This document shows, in pieces, positions 1 to 8,099 of a stretch of DNA of 64,000 nucleotides. The stretch is from positions 558,001 through 622,000 of the forward strand of contig JAIUNJ010000001.1 in NCBI GenBank assembly GCA_020161855.1, given 5' to 3'. The notes beneath the pieces were generated by a model, which saw only the letters and a list, made by a program, of their open reading frames with translations, was not told where the DNA came from and ran no database searches. Position numbers and translations under genes: made by a program. Within the stretch, counting starts at the first letter, position 1; the number at the start of each line of letters is the position of its first letter. Origin of the DNA: Pseudomonadota bacterium. Its GTDB lineage: Bacteria > Pseudomonadota > Alphaproteobacteria > Rhizobiales > Aestuariivirgaceae.

Positions 1-120
1 CAGCGCGCTGTGCTGCATCGGGGCACGCCATGGCCCTTTGACCAGCCGCGCACCTTGTCGAGCCTGTGTGTGACGGTGTCTGAGGCTGATGGTCTCGACG
101 CCATTCGCATGGCTTCATGA
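1..120 (+). CDS. 3' end of an unidentified gene (partial)
   Basis: The frame starting at base 1 is open for 39 codons and stops with TGA at 118-120. Third positions are mostly G or C, as in neighbouring genes, and the protein end reads ...DGLDAIRMAS. The rest lies outside the window. I do not recognise the family. It would converge on the Popeye-like gene that ends at 149. The call rests only on an open frame with suitable codon bias, so it is tentative. Confidence 0.4.
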   Translation, partial: QRAVLHRGTPWPFDQPRTLSSLCVTVSEADGLDAIRMAS

Positions 121-148
121 ACGAAGGCCAGTTGCCTTCGCGTGAGGG

Positions 149-799
149 TCAGGCTTGCGCTAGCTTCTCCGCCATGTCGGCGCTGAGGATGGCTTGCAGG
201 GCTGCGCGCATGGCCGGATCCTTGCTCATCGTCTTTTCGACGTCCGCCACATTCCATGCAAGATAGCGCGAGCCCGGTTCCAGCCAGACGCTCGCCGTCG
301 CGGGCTTGTTGCGGAGCAGCGCCAGCTCGCCGATGAAGATGCCGGGGCCGGCAGGAAAGCGCCGCCCGCCCTTCTCGATCACAACCTTTCCGTCGCTGAC
401 ATAGTACAGACGGTCGAGCGCTTCGCCTTCGGCGGTCAGCCGCAGCGGCTTCTGCGATGTGCCCGGTGTTCCCAATCCCATGAAGCGGCGGAACTGTCCC
501 GGGCTCAAGGTGTTCCAGCGCCGGAAGAGATTCATCTGCTCGTCGCTGGCGGGCTTGAAATGGCGGTCACGAAGCAGAAGCACGATCAGCACGCAGTTGG
601 CGCTGATGCTGAAGCTGTTCCAGATGATTGGCTGCCAGATGCGGTCGCCGCTGGCGAGCGTGAAGAAGAGGATGTAGCTCAGGCTGCCGCAGATCGCGAG
701 CGCGCGCAGCACGAACTGGTTCTTGAAGGCGAAGCCGATGAACAGCAATGCGCCGGCCAGATGGCCGAGATAAGGATGAACAGACGAAAACTCGAGCAT
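149..799 (-). CDS. Popeye-like membrane protein with cyclic-nucleotide-binding fold (paralog A)
   Basis: A 216-residue protein with three predicted N-terminal membrane helices (about residues 8-25, 30-48 and 57-77) and then a cNMP-binding beta-roll (about 88-200). This is the architecture of eukaryotic Popeye (POPDC) proteins. The phosphate-binding cassette reads FIGELALLRNKPATASV: the Glu that contacts ribose in CRP is kept, but the phosphate-binding Arg is Ala. I chose the ATG at 799, preceded by GGAAGG, over the upstream GTG because it gives exactly the 216 residues of paralogs B and C. Genes at 11503, 12277 and 15568 are close relatives. The ligand is unknown, and cAMP binding cannot be assumed. 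Confidence 0.85.
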   Translation of the reverse strand: MLEFSSVHPYLGHLAGALLFIGFAFKNQFVLRALAICGSLSYILFFTLASGDRIWQPIIWNSFSISANCVLIVLLLRDRHFKPASDEQMNLFRRWNTLSPGQFRRFMGLGTPGTSQKPLRLTAEGEALDRLYYVSDGKVVIEKGGRRFPAGPGIFIGELALLRNKPATASVWLEPGSRYLAWNVADVEKTMSKDPAMRAALQAILSADMAEKLAQA

Positions 800-1034
800 G
801 AGCGGCCTTCCCGTTCCCCCGGCCACACGCGTGGAAAGCTACCGCAATGACCAGGCAAAGTGTATCCTCAACCTTGGTCTGACATGCGCGCTGTGTTGAT
901 GCGCTGCAGCATTGCCCTGCCAGGCCGGACGCGCACCTCCGTGCGCTTTGAGTCGCGGTGCTGGTGGCCAGTTGCCTGAGCAATGGCCGATTGCCGCTTC
1001 CTTTCGGGAAAGTGGAGGCGCACAATGACGAACC

Positions 1035-1505
1035 ATGCCGTCCGATATTAGCCAGCTTGAACCGGTCCTGCGCCTCGCACTTGCCCTGGCGCTCGGCGGT
1101 GTCATTGGCATCGAGCGGCGCTGGCGTGGCCATGTTGCCGGTCCTCACGCCAATGCGCTGGTGGCCATGGGGGCGGCACTTTTCATGCTGCTCAGCGGCA
1201 ATGTCGGGCCAGAGGGACCAGCACGCGAAGCAGCACAGATTGCGGCCGGCATCGGATTCCTCGCGGGTGGCGTCATCCTGCGTGACCGATTCAAGATCCA
1301 GGGGCTCAATACGGCTGCAACGATCTGGTGCGTGGCGGCGACGGGCTGCATTGCCGGCATCGGCTCCTACACACTGGCGATTGCGGCTACGGCGCTGACC
1401 ATCATCGGCAACAGCATTTTCCATGTGCTGGAGCATCGCGTGCTGCCCCTGCCGGGCGGCGGCGATCAGGATCAGCAGGACCGCAGGCGGGCACGCGAGT
1501 TGTGA
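1035..1505 (+). CDS. MgtC/SapB-family membrane protein
   Basis: A 156-residue hydrophobic protein with the MgtC/SapB N-terminal membrane domain: the GGVIGIERRWRGH segment, GAALFMLLS, and GIGFLAGGVILRD followed by an NTAATIWCVAATG helix. The family is linked to adaptation to low magnesium and, in pathogens, to control of the F1Fo ATP synthase. This protein has only the membrane domain and no C-terminal ACT-like part, so it resembles the SapB/YhiD form. Its stop overlaps the GTG of the next gene (GTGA), which suggests translational coupling. The specific role is not known. Confidence 0.85.
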   Translation: MPSDISQLEPVLRLALALALGGVIGIERRWRGHVAGPHANALVAMGAALFMLLSGNVGPEGPAREAAQIAAGIGFLAGGVILRDRFKIQGLNTAATIWCVAATGCIAGIGSYTLAIAATALTIIGNSIFHVLEHRVLPLPGGGDQDQQDRRRAREL

Positions 1506-2140
1506 CCATCATTTCCATGCCGGTGGATGCGCTGCGGCCGACGCAGATGGCGGTCGGCATGCGTCTTGTCAAATTGAAGGCCAAGAACCTTCGCCAGCTG
1601 GAGCGGCGGCCGCAGGAACTGGTGAACAGCATTCTCGCCAATCCGATCCGCGTGGTGCTCGGGCCGAAGCAGCAGGCCTTTGTCATCGATCACCATCATC
1701 TGGGCCTTGCCCTTCTGAAGGAAAAATTTGAGACGGCGCCGCTTGTCGTCGAGGCGGATCTCTCGACCCAGAATGTGACGGCTTTCTGGAAGGAAATGCA
1801 GCATCGTCATTGGCTGCGGCCGGTCGATCACAAGGGCAGGCCGTGCCGGGTTGCCGACATTCCGCAGCGGTTGGAGGACCTCAGGGACGATCCTTACCGG
1901 AGTCTGGCGGGCTTCGTGCGCATGCGTGGCGGCTTTACGAAGACCAGCCTTCCTTTCATGGAGTTCCAGTGGGCCGACTATTTCCGGCCGCTGCTTCCGA
2001 TTGAGCTCCTGCGCGACGATTTCGACAAGGCGGTCAAGCGTGCCCTGAAGCTTGTCCACCTGCCTGCCGCATCTCACTTGCCGGGTTATCTCGCTGCCGT
2101 CCTGCCGCAGGACACTCCGGCTGGTGCCGTGGATGACTGA
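1502..2140 (+). CDS. ParB-like nuclease-fold protein (ParBc_2 type)
   Basis: A 212-residue protein if it starts at the GTG overlapping the mgtC stop by four bases; an ATG at 1516 is the alternative. The N-terminus carries the ParBc_2 hallmark DALRPTQMAVGMR, and VIDHHHLGLAL further on fits the ParB/sulfiredoxin-type fold, where a short acidic/His motif marks the nucleotide-binding pocket. No helix-turn-helix DNA-binding domain and no partner ParA are present, so it is not a chromosome segregation ParB. The family is uncharacterised. Confidence 0.7.
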   Translation: MTIISMPVDALRPTQMAVGMRLVKLKAKNLRQLERRPQELVNSILANPIRVVLGPKQQAFVIDHHHLGLALLKEKFETAPLVVEADLSTQNVTAFWKEMQHRHWLRPVDHKGRPCRVADIPQRLEDLRDDPYRSLAGFVRMRGGFTKTSLPFMEFQWADYFRPLLPIELLRDDFDKAVKRALKLVHLPAASHLPGYLAAVLPQDTPAGAVDD

Positions 2141-2223
2141 ACCTGCGCCATGTTTGGCTTGGCAGGACGCAGCCGCCGTGCCAATCATGCCCCGCTTTCG
2201 TTCTTTCTGTTTGAGGACCTGCC

Positions 2224-3300
2224 ATGGCCACACGCATTGACCTGCAATCGGTTCATTTCGGTGAGAAGGAGCGGCCCGTGGCGGAAGGTGGCGGCTTCGT
2301 CATTTCGGCCTTCCGTTATGACTCGGGCATCGCCGCCCTGCGCGTCAGGAACAGGCGCGGCGAGATTCTCGTGCTGCCTTTCAAGGGCCACCAGATCTGG
2401 CGCTGCATCTTCGATGGGCGCGACCTCACCATGAAGTCGATGTTCGAGGAGCCGGTGGCCACTTCGGCCTATCTCGAAACCTATGGTGCCTTCTTCATTC
2501 ATTGCGGTGCCACGGCCATCGGTGCGCCGGGGCCAACGGACAAGCATGGCCTGCATGGCGAACTGCCCAACGCGCCCTACCAGCGCGGCTGGATCGTTCT
2601 GGATGAAGCGAAGGGCACCTGTGCCGTTGTCGGCACCTATGAATACACGGTGGCCTTCTCGTTCCACTATCTGGCGACCAGCACCTATGTGATGGGTGCG
2701 GACTCAACACTGCTTGATGTGTCTCTGCGGGTCGACAATCTCAAGAAGACGCCCATGGACCTGATGTATCTGGCCCATGCCAATTTCCGCCCCGTGGACA
2801 ATGGCGAACTTATCTATTCCGCGCCCTATACGCCGGAAGCCGTGCGGGTCCGGAAGTCGATCCCGGCGCATATCACGCCCAAGCCGGGCTACAAGGAGTT
2901 CATCGACGAGCTCTCCCGCAATCCCAAGCTTCACCATGTGCTGAAGCCGGAGCTTGGCTTTGATCCGGAAGTGGCTTTCACGATCGACATGAAGGCGGGC
3001 AAGGACGGCCATGCGCATGCCCTGCTGAAGCGGCCCGACGGCACATCGGACTACATGCGCTACCAGCCATCCCAGTGCAGCATGTGCGTGCGCTGGATTT
3101 CGCGGACGCCGGACCAGGATGCCATCGGCATGGCCTTCCCGGCTACCTCCGAGGCGGAGGGCTTTACCGCCGAGAAGCAAAAGGGCAATTTCGTCACCGT
3201 TGAGGGCGGAAAGTCATGGCGGGTCGACATGCTGATCGGCGCGCTGGACAAGGCCGAGACCGAAAAGGTTGAGAAGGAGATCGACAAGATCAACCGATGA
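2224..3300 (+). CDS. DUF4432 family protein, aldose-1-epimerase-like fold
   Basis: A 358-residue cytoplasmic protein without a signal peptide. The overall pattern (GHQIWRCIFDGRDL, then KHGLHGELPNAPY, then AHANFRPVDNGELIY) fits the DUF4432 group of the galactose-mutarotase-like superfamily, where conserved His and Glu residues face a sugar pocket. HGLHGE and the AHANF segment are candidate active-site strands. The ATG at 2224 follows GAGGACCTGCC. It ends in an ATGA overlap with the downstream ChaC-like gene, so the two are probably co-translated. The substrate cannot be predicted. Confidence 0.7.
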   Translation: MATRIDLQSVHFGEKERPVAEGGGFVISAFRYDSGIAALRVRNRRGEILVLPFKGHQIWRCIFDGRDLTMKSMFEEPVATSAYLETYGAFFIHCGATAIGAPGPTDKHGLHGELPNAPYQRGWIVLDEAKGTCAVVGTYEYTVAFSFHYLATSTYVMGADSTLLDVSLRVDNLKKTPMDLMYLAHANFRPVDNGELIYSAPYTPEAVRVRKSIPAHITPKPGYKEFIDELSRNPKLHHVLKPELGFDPEVAFTIDMKAGKDGHAHALLKRPDGTSDYMRYQPSQCSMCVRWISRTPDQDAIGMAFPATSEAEGFTAEKQKGNFVTVEGGKSWRVDMLIGALDKAETEKVEKEIDKINR

Positions 3301-3989
3301 GTGGCCGTCTGCCGATGCGCCTGACGAGAGATCTCGTGGCCCGCTGCCATCGCGAGGTCGCGGAGGCTGGCCGCAGGCCGGGCACCGCCTATGTCGAGGA
3401 AGAAGACTACCGGCCCGCGGCAGAGCGCTTGCTGGCTGAAAAAGGTGATGGTCCCTTCTGGCTCTTTGCCTATGGCTCATTGATCTGGAAACCGGAAATC
3501 CGCCACGTGGAACTGCGCCGGGCCACGGCCATTGGTTGGCACCGTGCGTTTTCCATGAAGATCATGAGTCATCGCGGCACGCCGGAACAGCCGGGCTACA
3601 TGATGTGCCTTGATCCCGGCGGCACCTGCGAAGGCGTGGTCCTGCGCCTTCCGGATGAAGATCTCGCCGGCCAAATGGAAAGGCTTCTGCGCCGTGAAGT
3701 GTCGCGGCCGGGCGGGATGGAGGCTATCCGCTGGATCACGACGGAAACGGACCAAGGCCCGGTGACGGCCTGCAGCTTCTATGTGCGGCCTGACGGGCTC
3801 GAAAACTATCAGACAGCGCGTCCACCCGCCGAGGTGGCCTATGGCCTTGCCCGCGCCTGCGGTCACTGGGGCTCCGGCGCCGACTATCTCTACAACACGG
3901 TGACGCATCTGGAAGAGCTTGGCATCCACGACGAAGGGCTGTGGACCCTCCAGGAACTGGTCGCTGCGGAAATCGAGAATCTGCCCTGA
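3297..3989 (+). CDS. ChaC-family gamma-glutamylcyclotransferase, copy 1
   Basis: A 230-residue protein of the ChaC family, which cleaves glutathione to 5-oxoproline and Cys-Gly. The family signature FAYGSLIWKPE is at about residue 60 and the PEQPGYMMCLDPGGTCEG segment follows; an acidic residue in RLLRREV is a candidate for the catalytic Glu. The ATG at 3297 overlaps the DUF4432 stop by four bases; a second ATG at 3312 (MRLTRDL) matches the tandem copy better and could be the true start. A tandem paralog follows at once. Confidence 0.85.
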   Translation: MSGRLPMRLTRDLVARCHREVAEAGRRPGTAYVEEEDYRPAAERLLAEKGDGPFWLFAYGSLIWKPEIRHVELRRATAIGWHRAFSMKIMSHRGTPEQPGYMMCLDPGGTCEGVVLRLPDEDLAGQMERLLRREVSRPGGMEAIRWITTETDQGPVTACSFYVRPDGLENYQTARPPAEVAYGLARACGHWGSGADYLYNTVTHLEELGIHDEGLWTLQELVAAEIENLP

Positions 3990-4690
3990 TGTGCGCGGCA
4001 AGGGCGATGCGCCTGACCCGGGAACTGGCAGACCTCTGCCATCGCGATGTGCCGCAAAGTGCGGTTCGCTATGCCTATGACTATTACGAGGATGCCGATT
4101 ATGATCGCGCCGTGCAGAAGGTTCTGAGCGGCAGGCCGGCAGATGGCATCTGGATTTTTGCCTATGGCTCGCTGATCTGGAAGCCTGAGTTCGAGACAGT
4201 CGAAACGCGCCGCGCTGTTGCCCTGAACTGGCACAGGGGGTTCTCCCTGCGGATCGAGGATTATCGCGGTACGCCCGAGCAGCCCGGATACATGATGTGT
4301 CTTGATCGTGGTGGACGTTGCGAAGGCGTGGTCCTGCGCCTAGAGGACGAAAGCGCCGAAGCGAGATTGCGGCAGCTTCTTTACCGGGAGGTCGGGAGTG
4401 ACGAGGCGCTCGGCGGCGTGCGCTGGATCGATGTTACCACGGATGAGGGACCACTGACGGCGCTCGCCTTCTATGCGGCACCGGTCCTGCTTGCTGACTA
4501 TGACGCAACAGCCTCCACCAACGAGATTGCCCATGCGCTGGCCCGGGCCTGTGGGTCTTGGGGCTCAGGTGCTGATTATCTCTACAGGACGGTGGCGGGT
4601 CTCGAGGGACTCGGCATTCGCGATGAAGGGCTCTGGCAGTTGCAGGAACGCGTGGCCGCCGAGATCGAGGCCATTTACGGCAAGGCCTAG
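3989..4690 (+). CDS. ChaC-family gamma-glutamylcyclotransferase, copy 2
   Basis: A 233-residue tandem paralog of the previous gene, with FAYGSLIWKPEFE, RGTPEQPGYMMCLDRGG and a matching RQLLYREVG helix. The start at 3989 shares one base with the stop of copy 1 (TGATG). An internal ATG at 4007 gives MRLTREL, which lines up with the conserved start of copy 1 and may be the true one. The two differ clearly outside the motifs, so the duplication is not recent. The gene converges on a cytochrome gene, and the two stop codons share the palindrome CTAG at 4687-4690. Confidence 0.85.
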   Translation: MCAARAMRLTRELADLCHRDVPQSAVRYAYDYYEDADYDRAVQKVLSGRPADGIWIFAYGSLIWKPEFETVETRRAVALNWHRGFSLRIEDYRGTPEQPGYMMCLDRGGRCEGVVLRLEDESAEARLRQLLYREVGSDEALGGVRWIDVTTDEGPLTALAFYAAPVLLADYDATASTNEIAHALARACGSWGSGADYLYRTVAGLEGLGIRDEGLWQLQERVAAEIEAIYGKA

Positions 4691-5058
4691 GGCTTGCCGA
4701 GTTCACTCCGCAGCTTGCCGCTGTCGCGCAGGCTCATGATGTAGGCCGCGAGCTGGCGGGCCTGGTCCGGTGTCATCTGCCAGTCGGGCATGGCCGGATG
4801 ATCGGTCGGCACACCCTCGTTGAAAGCGTCCTCCAGCTCTTCCGGATCATACATCAGGGCGATGTCGCGGAAAGGCGGCGCCACCTTCAGCGTACTTGCA
4901 CCAGCTGGCCCGATGGCATGGCAGATGGCGCAATTGGCTTCCGCCAGGGTCTTGCCTGCGGCGATGTCGGCGGGATCGGGTTGTGCCTCCTGCGCGGCAG
5001 CAGGCGACAGGATGGTAGCCAGCAGCGGCAGGGCGAGAAGCAGAATGCGTGCGCGCAT
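4687..5058 (-). CDS. Small periplasmic cytochrome c (CAICH)
   Basis: A 123-residue class I cytochrome c with a signal peptide (MRARILLLALPLLATILSPA, cleavage near AAA-QE), a single haem-binding CAICH motif at about residue 43, and a distal Met ligand candidate in HPAMPDWQM. It should sit in the periplasm and carry electrons. It follows the other cytochrome gene with a TGATG overlap, so the two form an operon. The pair share the layout haem motif, PPFR, YDP, HPxMP, and so look like an old duplication. The redox partner is not visible here. Confidence 0.85.
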   Translation of the reverse strand: MRARILLLALPLLATILSPAAAQEAQPDPADIAAGKTLAEANCAICHAIGPAGASTLKVAPPFRDIALMYDPEELEDAFNEGVPTDHPAMPDWQMTPDQARQLAAYIMSLRDSGKLRSELGKP

Positions 5059-5372
5059 CAGCGGGCCTCTAGGGTTTTGAGATAGGTGATGATCGCGTCG
5101 GTCTCTTCGGGGGTGAAGGTGAATTCGGGCATGTCGGGATGTCCGGTCACGAGCCCTTCAACCAAGGCCTCCTGCAGGGAATCGGGATCATAGCGCTTCA
5201 CAACCTCACGAAAGGGAGGCGCCTGCGCGTGCGGGCTTTGGTCCTCGGTACCGATGGCGTGGCAACGGCTGCAGTTGCCATCAAGAAGCTGCCGGCCGGT
5301 TGCGGTTGCGTCGGCGGCAAGGGACTGGCCTGCCGTGAGAAGAAGTGCCATGAGGGGCAAAATCTGGCGCAT
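5058..5372 (-). CDS. Small periplasmic cytochrome c (CSRCH)
   Basis: A 104-residue cytochrome c with a signal peptide (MRQILPLMALLLTAGQSLA) and one CSRCH haem motif at about residue 34. HPDMPEF supplies the likely axial Met. It is the first gene of a two-cytochrome operon and its stop overlaps the start of the second by one base. The nearest gene upstream, DUF2461 at 5451, is divergent and unrelated. No oxidase or dehydrogenase is nearby. Confidence 0.85.
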   Translation of the reverse strand: MRQILPLMALLLTAGQSLAADATATGRQLLDGNCSRCHAIGTEDQSPHAQAPPFREVVKRYDPDSLQEALVEGLVTGHPDMPEFTFTPEETDAIITYLKTLEAR

Positions 5373-5450
5373 GCCTCAGCCCTAGTGCAGGCCTGCGCCA
5401 TTCTCATTGATGCAAGTCAAGCGGCGGCGCTGCCGATGTGGAGTTAAGGT

Positions 5451-6146
5451 ATGGGTTTTTCGGGTTTCCCGCGCGACACGGTCGCTTTCCTGGAGTCGCT
5501 CAAGGCCAACAATACACCGAGCTGGTTCGAGGGACACAAGGCGGATTATGAAGGCGCAATCCTGAAGCCGGCCGCCGAATTCATCAAGGCCGTCGGTCCC
5601 AAGCTCAAGGCCGCCAGCAAGCGCGATGATGTCGAGACCAGGATCAATGGCTCGGTCTTCCGCATGGAGCAGGGCGCCGCCGGTGGCGAGACGCCTTACA
5701 AAGCGTCCCTCGATCTCTGGTTCTGGGAGGGCGAGGAAAAGAGCCTGGACCTGCCCGGTTACTATCTGCGCATCACGCCGGATCGGCTGGTGGTGGGCGC
5801 GGGCCTGCATCGTTTCTCGCCGGTGCTGGCGAGTGTCTACCGTGTGGCAGTGATGAACGAGAAGGCAGGCCCTGCGCTTGCCGGTGTGATCAAGGGCTTG
5901 CAGGAACTGGAACTTGTGCCGCCGCCCGCCGGGGCGAAACTGCCGGAGGGTGTTGATGCTGGCGTGCCGCAAGCCGACTTGCTGCGCCACAAGGGATTGC
6001 TCGCCGAGATCGATATTCCCCTGCCGAAAACCTTGTTCACGCCGCGGATTGTCGATCAGGTGCTGGAGAAGTGGCTGGATGGCCAGCCTCTGGTGCGCTG
6101 GATTTCGGCCGCGGTCGTAGTCCCGGCCCGGGCTGCCGTGCATTGA
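5451..6146 (+). CDS. DUF2461 family protein
   Basis: A 231-residue protein beginning MGFSGFPRDTVAFLESLKANNTPSWF. This start, in which FL-L--NN-- is followed by WF and then a H---Y element, is the DUF2461 (TIGR02453) signature. Later KASLDLWFW and GYYLRITPDRLVVGAGLH are also typical. The function of the family is unknown and the protein appears cytoplasmic. It stands alone, divergent from the cytochromes and convergent with ridA, with a strong hairpin between its end and ridA. Confidence 0.8.
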   Translation: MGFSGFPRDTVAFLESLKANNTPSWFEGHKADYEGAILKPAAEFIKAVGPKLKAASKRDDVETRINGSVFRMEQGAAGGETPYKASLDLWFWEGEEKSLDLPGYYLRITPDRLVVGAGLHRFSPVLASVYRVAVMNEKAGPALAGVIKGLQELELVPPPAGAKLPEGVDAGVPQADLLRHKGLLAEIDIPLPKTLFTPRIVDQVLEKWLDGQPLVRWISAAVVVPARAAVH

Positions 6147-6162
6147 CAGCCGCATAGAATGC

Positions 6163-6185
6163 CCCTCTCCCATGGCGGGAGAGGG
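6163..6185. repeat. Intergenic hairpin CCCTCTCCC / GGGAGAGGG
   Basis: A perfect 9-bp inverted repeat (6163-6171 and 6177-6185) with a 5-base loop lies between the convergent DUF2461 and RidA genes. There is no T-tract, so it is not a canonical terminator, but it could stop transcription or protect 3' ends from both sides. The right arm GGGAGAGGGA recurs in the hairpin at 10402-10431, which suggests a small dispersed REP-like element. Confidence 0.55.
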
Positions 6186-6200
6186 ACCCGTCAGTCAGGT

Positions 6201-6608
6201 TCAGCGGCCGCGCTTGGCGGCCTTCTTTGCTTTCTTCGCCTTCTTGGCCGGCTTCTTCAGGATGGCGGCCTCGACCATGATCTCGACATCGATACCGGGT
6301 GCGGCGAGCGCCGATTCCACCGTGGCGCGGGCCGGTGTCTGGCCGGGCACCACCCACTTGTCCCAGACCGTATTCATTTCGGCCCAGGTCTTGATGTTGG
6401 TCAGCCAGATATTGGCCTTGACGATGTTGGTCTTGTCGGTGCCCGCCTGCTTCAGGGTGGCGTCGATCTGGGCCAGGATGTCGGCGGTCTGCTCAGCGAC
6501 AGACTTGCCCAGTGCCTTTTCAGGTGTGTAGCCGGCCAGATAGACCATGCCGTTGTGAATGACGGCAGAGCTCATGCGCTTGCCGGGTTCTATACGCTTC
6601 AGTGCCAT
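6201..6608 (-). CDS. RidA-family protein with a lysine-rich C-terminal tail
   Basis: A 135-residue RidA/YjgF/UK114 protein. The family deaminates reactive enamine/imine intermediates formed by PLP enzymes and amino-acid oxidases. The diagnostic stretch TPARATVESALAAPGIDVEI contains the carboxylate-binding Arg. After the core ends at about residue 117 there is an 18-residue tail made almost only of Lys, Ala and Arg (KKPAKKAKKAKKAAKRGR), which is not part of RidA and recalls histone-H1-like tails. It lies 27 bases downstream of the M20 peptidase and is probably the last gene of that operon. Confidence 0.85.
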   Translation of the reverse strand: MALKRIEPGKRMSSAVIHNGMVYLAGYTPEKALGKSVAEQTADILAQIDATLKQAGTDKTNIVKANIWLTNIKTWAEMNTVWDKWVVPGQTPARATVESALAAPGIDVEIMVEAAILKKPAKKAKKAKKAAKRGR

Positions 6609-6635
6609 TGTTGCCTCCAGAATGGAGTTTCGTCT

Positions 6636-8099
6636 CTAACCGCTCTTCTCGATGGCAGCAATGACCGAGAGCAACACTTTCGGCAAAGTTTCGAAGGCGT
6701 AGGGTGCATGGAGCCGTTCGAGCCAGGTGTGATAGTCGCGGCCCCAGGGGCCGATGTTGATGCAGGGCCAGCCACCGGAGTCCGGCATGGTGAAGCCTGT
6801 GCCCCAGATCGGGGTGTTGTCGGCCACGACCGAAAGATCGCCTGAAGCCTCGCCATAGAAGCTCATGTCGGAAATGCCGGCAAAATAATTCACCTCGCCA
6901 AGGCCATGGGGCCTGATGGCGGCCGAGATGAGATTTCTCAGCTTCTCGTCGCGCAACAGAACGGCGGGATAGGGGATCGAGGCAAAGCCGAGGAGGACGG
7001 TGGGCGCGTTGATGTCCGCCTGTTGCGCGAGCGCTGTCATGGCCAGCGCAGTCTGGTCCGGCAGGCTGAGCGATGGATCTGTGATCTGTGCCTTGAGGCC
7101 CAGTTCGGCAAATCTCGTGAGCCTGATCTTGTGGCCGGTGCGGGCCTCCGCTGCGGCAACGGCCTTGGCGGCAAGCGTCTCCGCCACGTTTAGCACCTCC
7201 GCGCCGCTGCGGCGGTGCTGCATGGTGTTCCAGTAGGCAAAGGCGTGAGCGGGTGTCGTCACATTGTAGCCCTGCTTGCCATCCTTGGCGAACAGCGTTG
7301 CCGGCAGGGCGGCGATCTCGTCTCCCGTGGCTTCGGAAAGTTCGGGAGCCAGTTCGATGGCACGCACCAGTTCGGCCATCAAGTAGGCGGCATTGACGCC
7401 ATCCTGCGGGTAGCCCGCATGGGTTTGCTTGCCAACCACATGGGCGCAGAGCAGTTGCTTGCCGATGGACCCGTAGGTCACGACCCGGCCCTTGCTGCCG
7501 TCGCCCTGGTCCGAGATGGAATCGAGATTGATGATCAGTGCGATCTCGAGGCCATGTTCAGCCGCTGCCGCCCGCAATTGCGGGATGGCGGCGCGGGCTC
7601 CGGCCGAGCGCTCTTCTTCGTCGGAGACACCCAGAAAGAGCAGGCTCAAAGCGCCGTCATAGTGTTCCATTGCGGCGATGCCCGCGGCAAGCCCGGCCTT
7701 CATGTCGAGAAGGCCGCGGCCGGGCAGGTAGTCGCCACTTTCCAGATCGGCACGGGCGAGGGGATGCGTGCCAGACGCCAGCTTAGCGAGAAGGGCTGCG
7801 GTCAGCTGCTCGGGCTTCAGCGCCAGCTCGGCAAGGTCGCCGTAGTCGTCGAAAGGCACGGTGTCGAAATGGCCGGTGAGCACCACCGTGCGCTGCGAAC
7901 GGCCGCGCTTGAGCGCGAAGACGTTGCTTCGCCCGGCGTGATCGCCGGGGATGGCCGCGATCCAGGCCTTGTCGAAATGAGAAAGCGCGTCGGCCAGATG
8001 TTGCGGCAGGCGCGCCTCGTCAGCGGTACCTGTGACCGAAGGCCATGACGTCAGCAACAGGGAGAGTTCATAGGCCCGCAGGGCCATGGCTTCGCTCAA
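6636..8099 (-). CDS. M20-family metallopeptidase, RocB-like
   Basis: A 487-residue protein of the M20/M25/M40 Zn-peptidase clan. The first metal/base motif is TGHFDTVPFDD (about 76-86), the second is GRGLLDMKAGLAAG, and FLGVSDEEERSAGA holds the catalytic Glu. The length and the opening YELSLLLTSWPSVTGTADE match RocB-type proteins of arginine utilisation, whose reaction is not well established. Its start overlaps the stop of the carbamoylase gene by four bases, so the two hydrolases are co-translated. RocB is the best guess; another M20 amidohydrolase is possible. Confidence 0.8.
   Translation of the reverse strand: MSEAMALRAYELSLLLTSWPSVTGTADEARLPQHLADALSHFDKAWIAAIPGDHAGRSNVFALKRGRSQRTVVLTGHFDTVPFDDYGDLAELALKPEQLTAALLAKLASGTHPLARADLESGDYLPGRGLLDMKAGLAAGIAAMEHYDGALSLLFLGVSDEEERSAGARAAIPQLRAAAAEHGLEIALIINLDSISDQGDGSKGRVVTYGSIGKQLLCAHVVGKQTHAGYPQDGVNAAYLMAELVRAIELAPELSEATGDEIAALPATLFAKDGKQGYNVTTPAHAFAYWNTMQHRRSGAEVLNVAETLAAKAVAAAEARTGHKIRLTRFAELGLKAQITDPSLSLPDQTALAMTALAQQADINAPTVLLGFASIPYPAVLLRDEKLRNLISAAIRPHGLGEVNYFAGISDMSFYGEASGDLSVVADNTPIWGTGFTMPDSGGWPCINIGPWGRDYHTWLERLHAPYAFETLPKVLLSVIAAIEKSG

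Noticed and set aside
567..1436. A 289-codon minus-strand frame across the mgtC gene and the Popeye-like start
   Set aside because: It overlaps two recognised genes and has low-complexity composition typical of an antisense frame.
1502..2140. Chromosome partitioning ParB
   Set aside because: There is no helix-turn-helix domain, no parA and no parS-like repeats; the sequence fits the separate ParBc_2 group.
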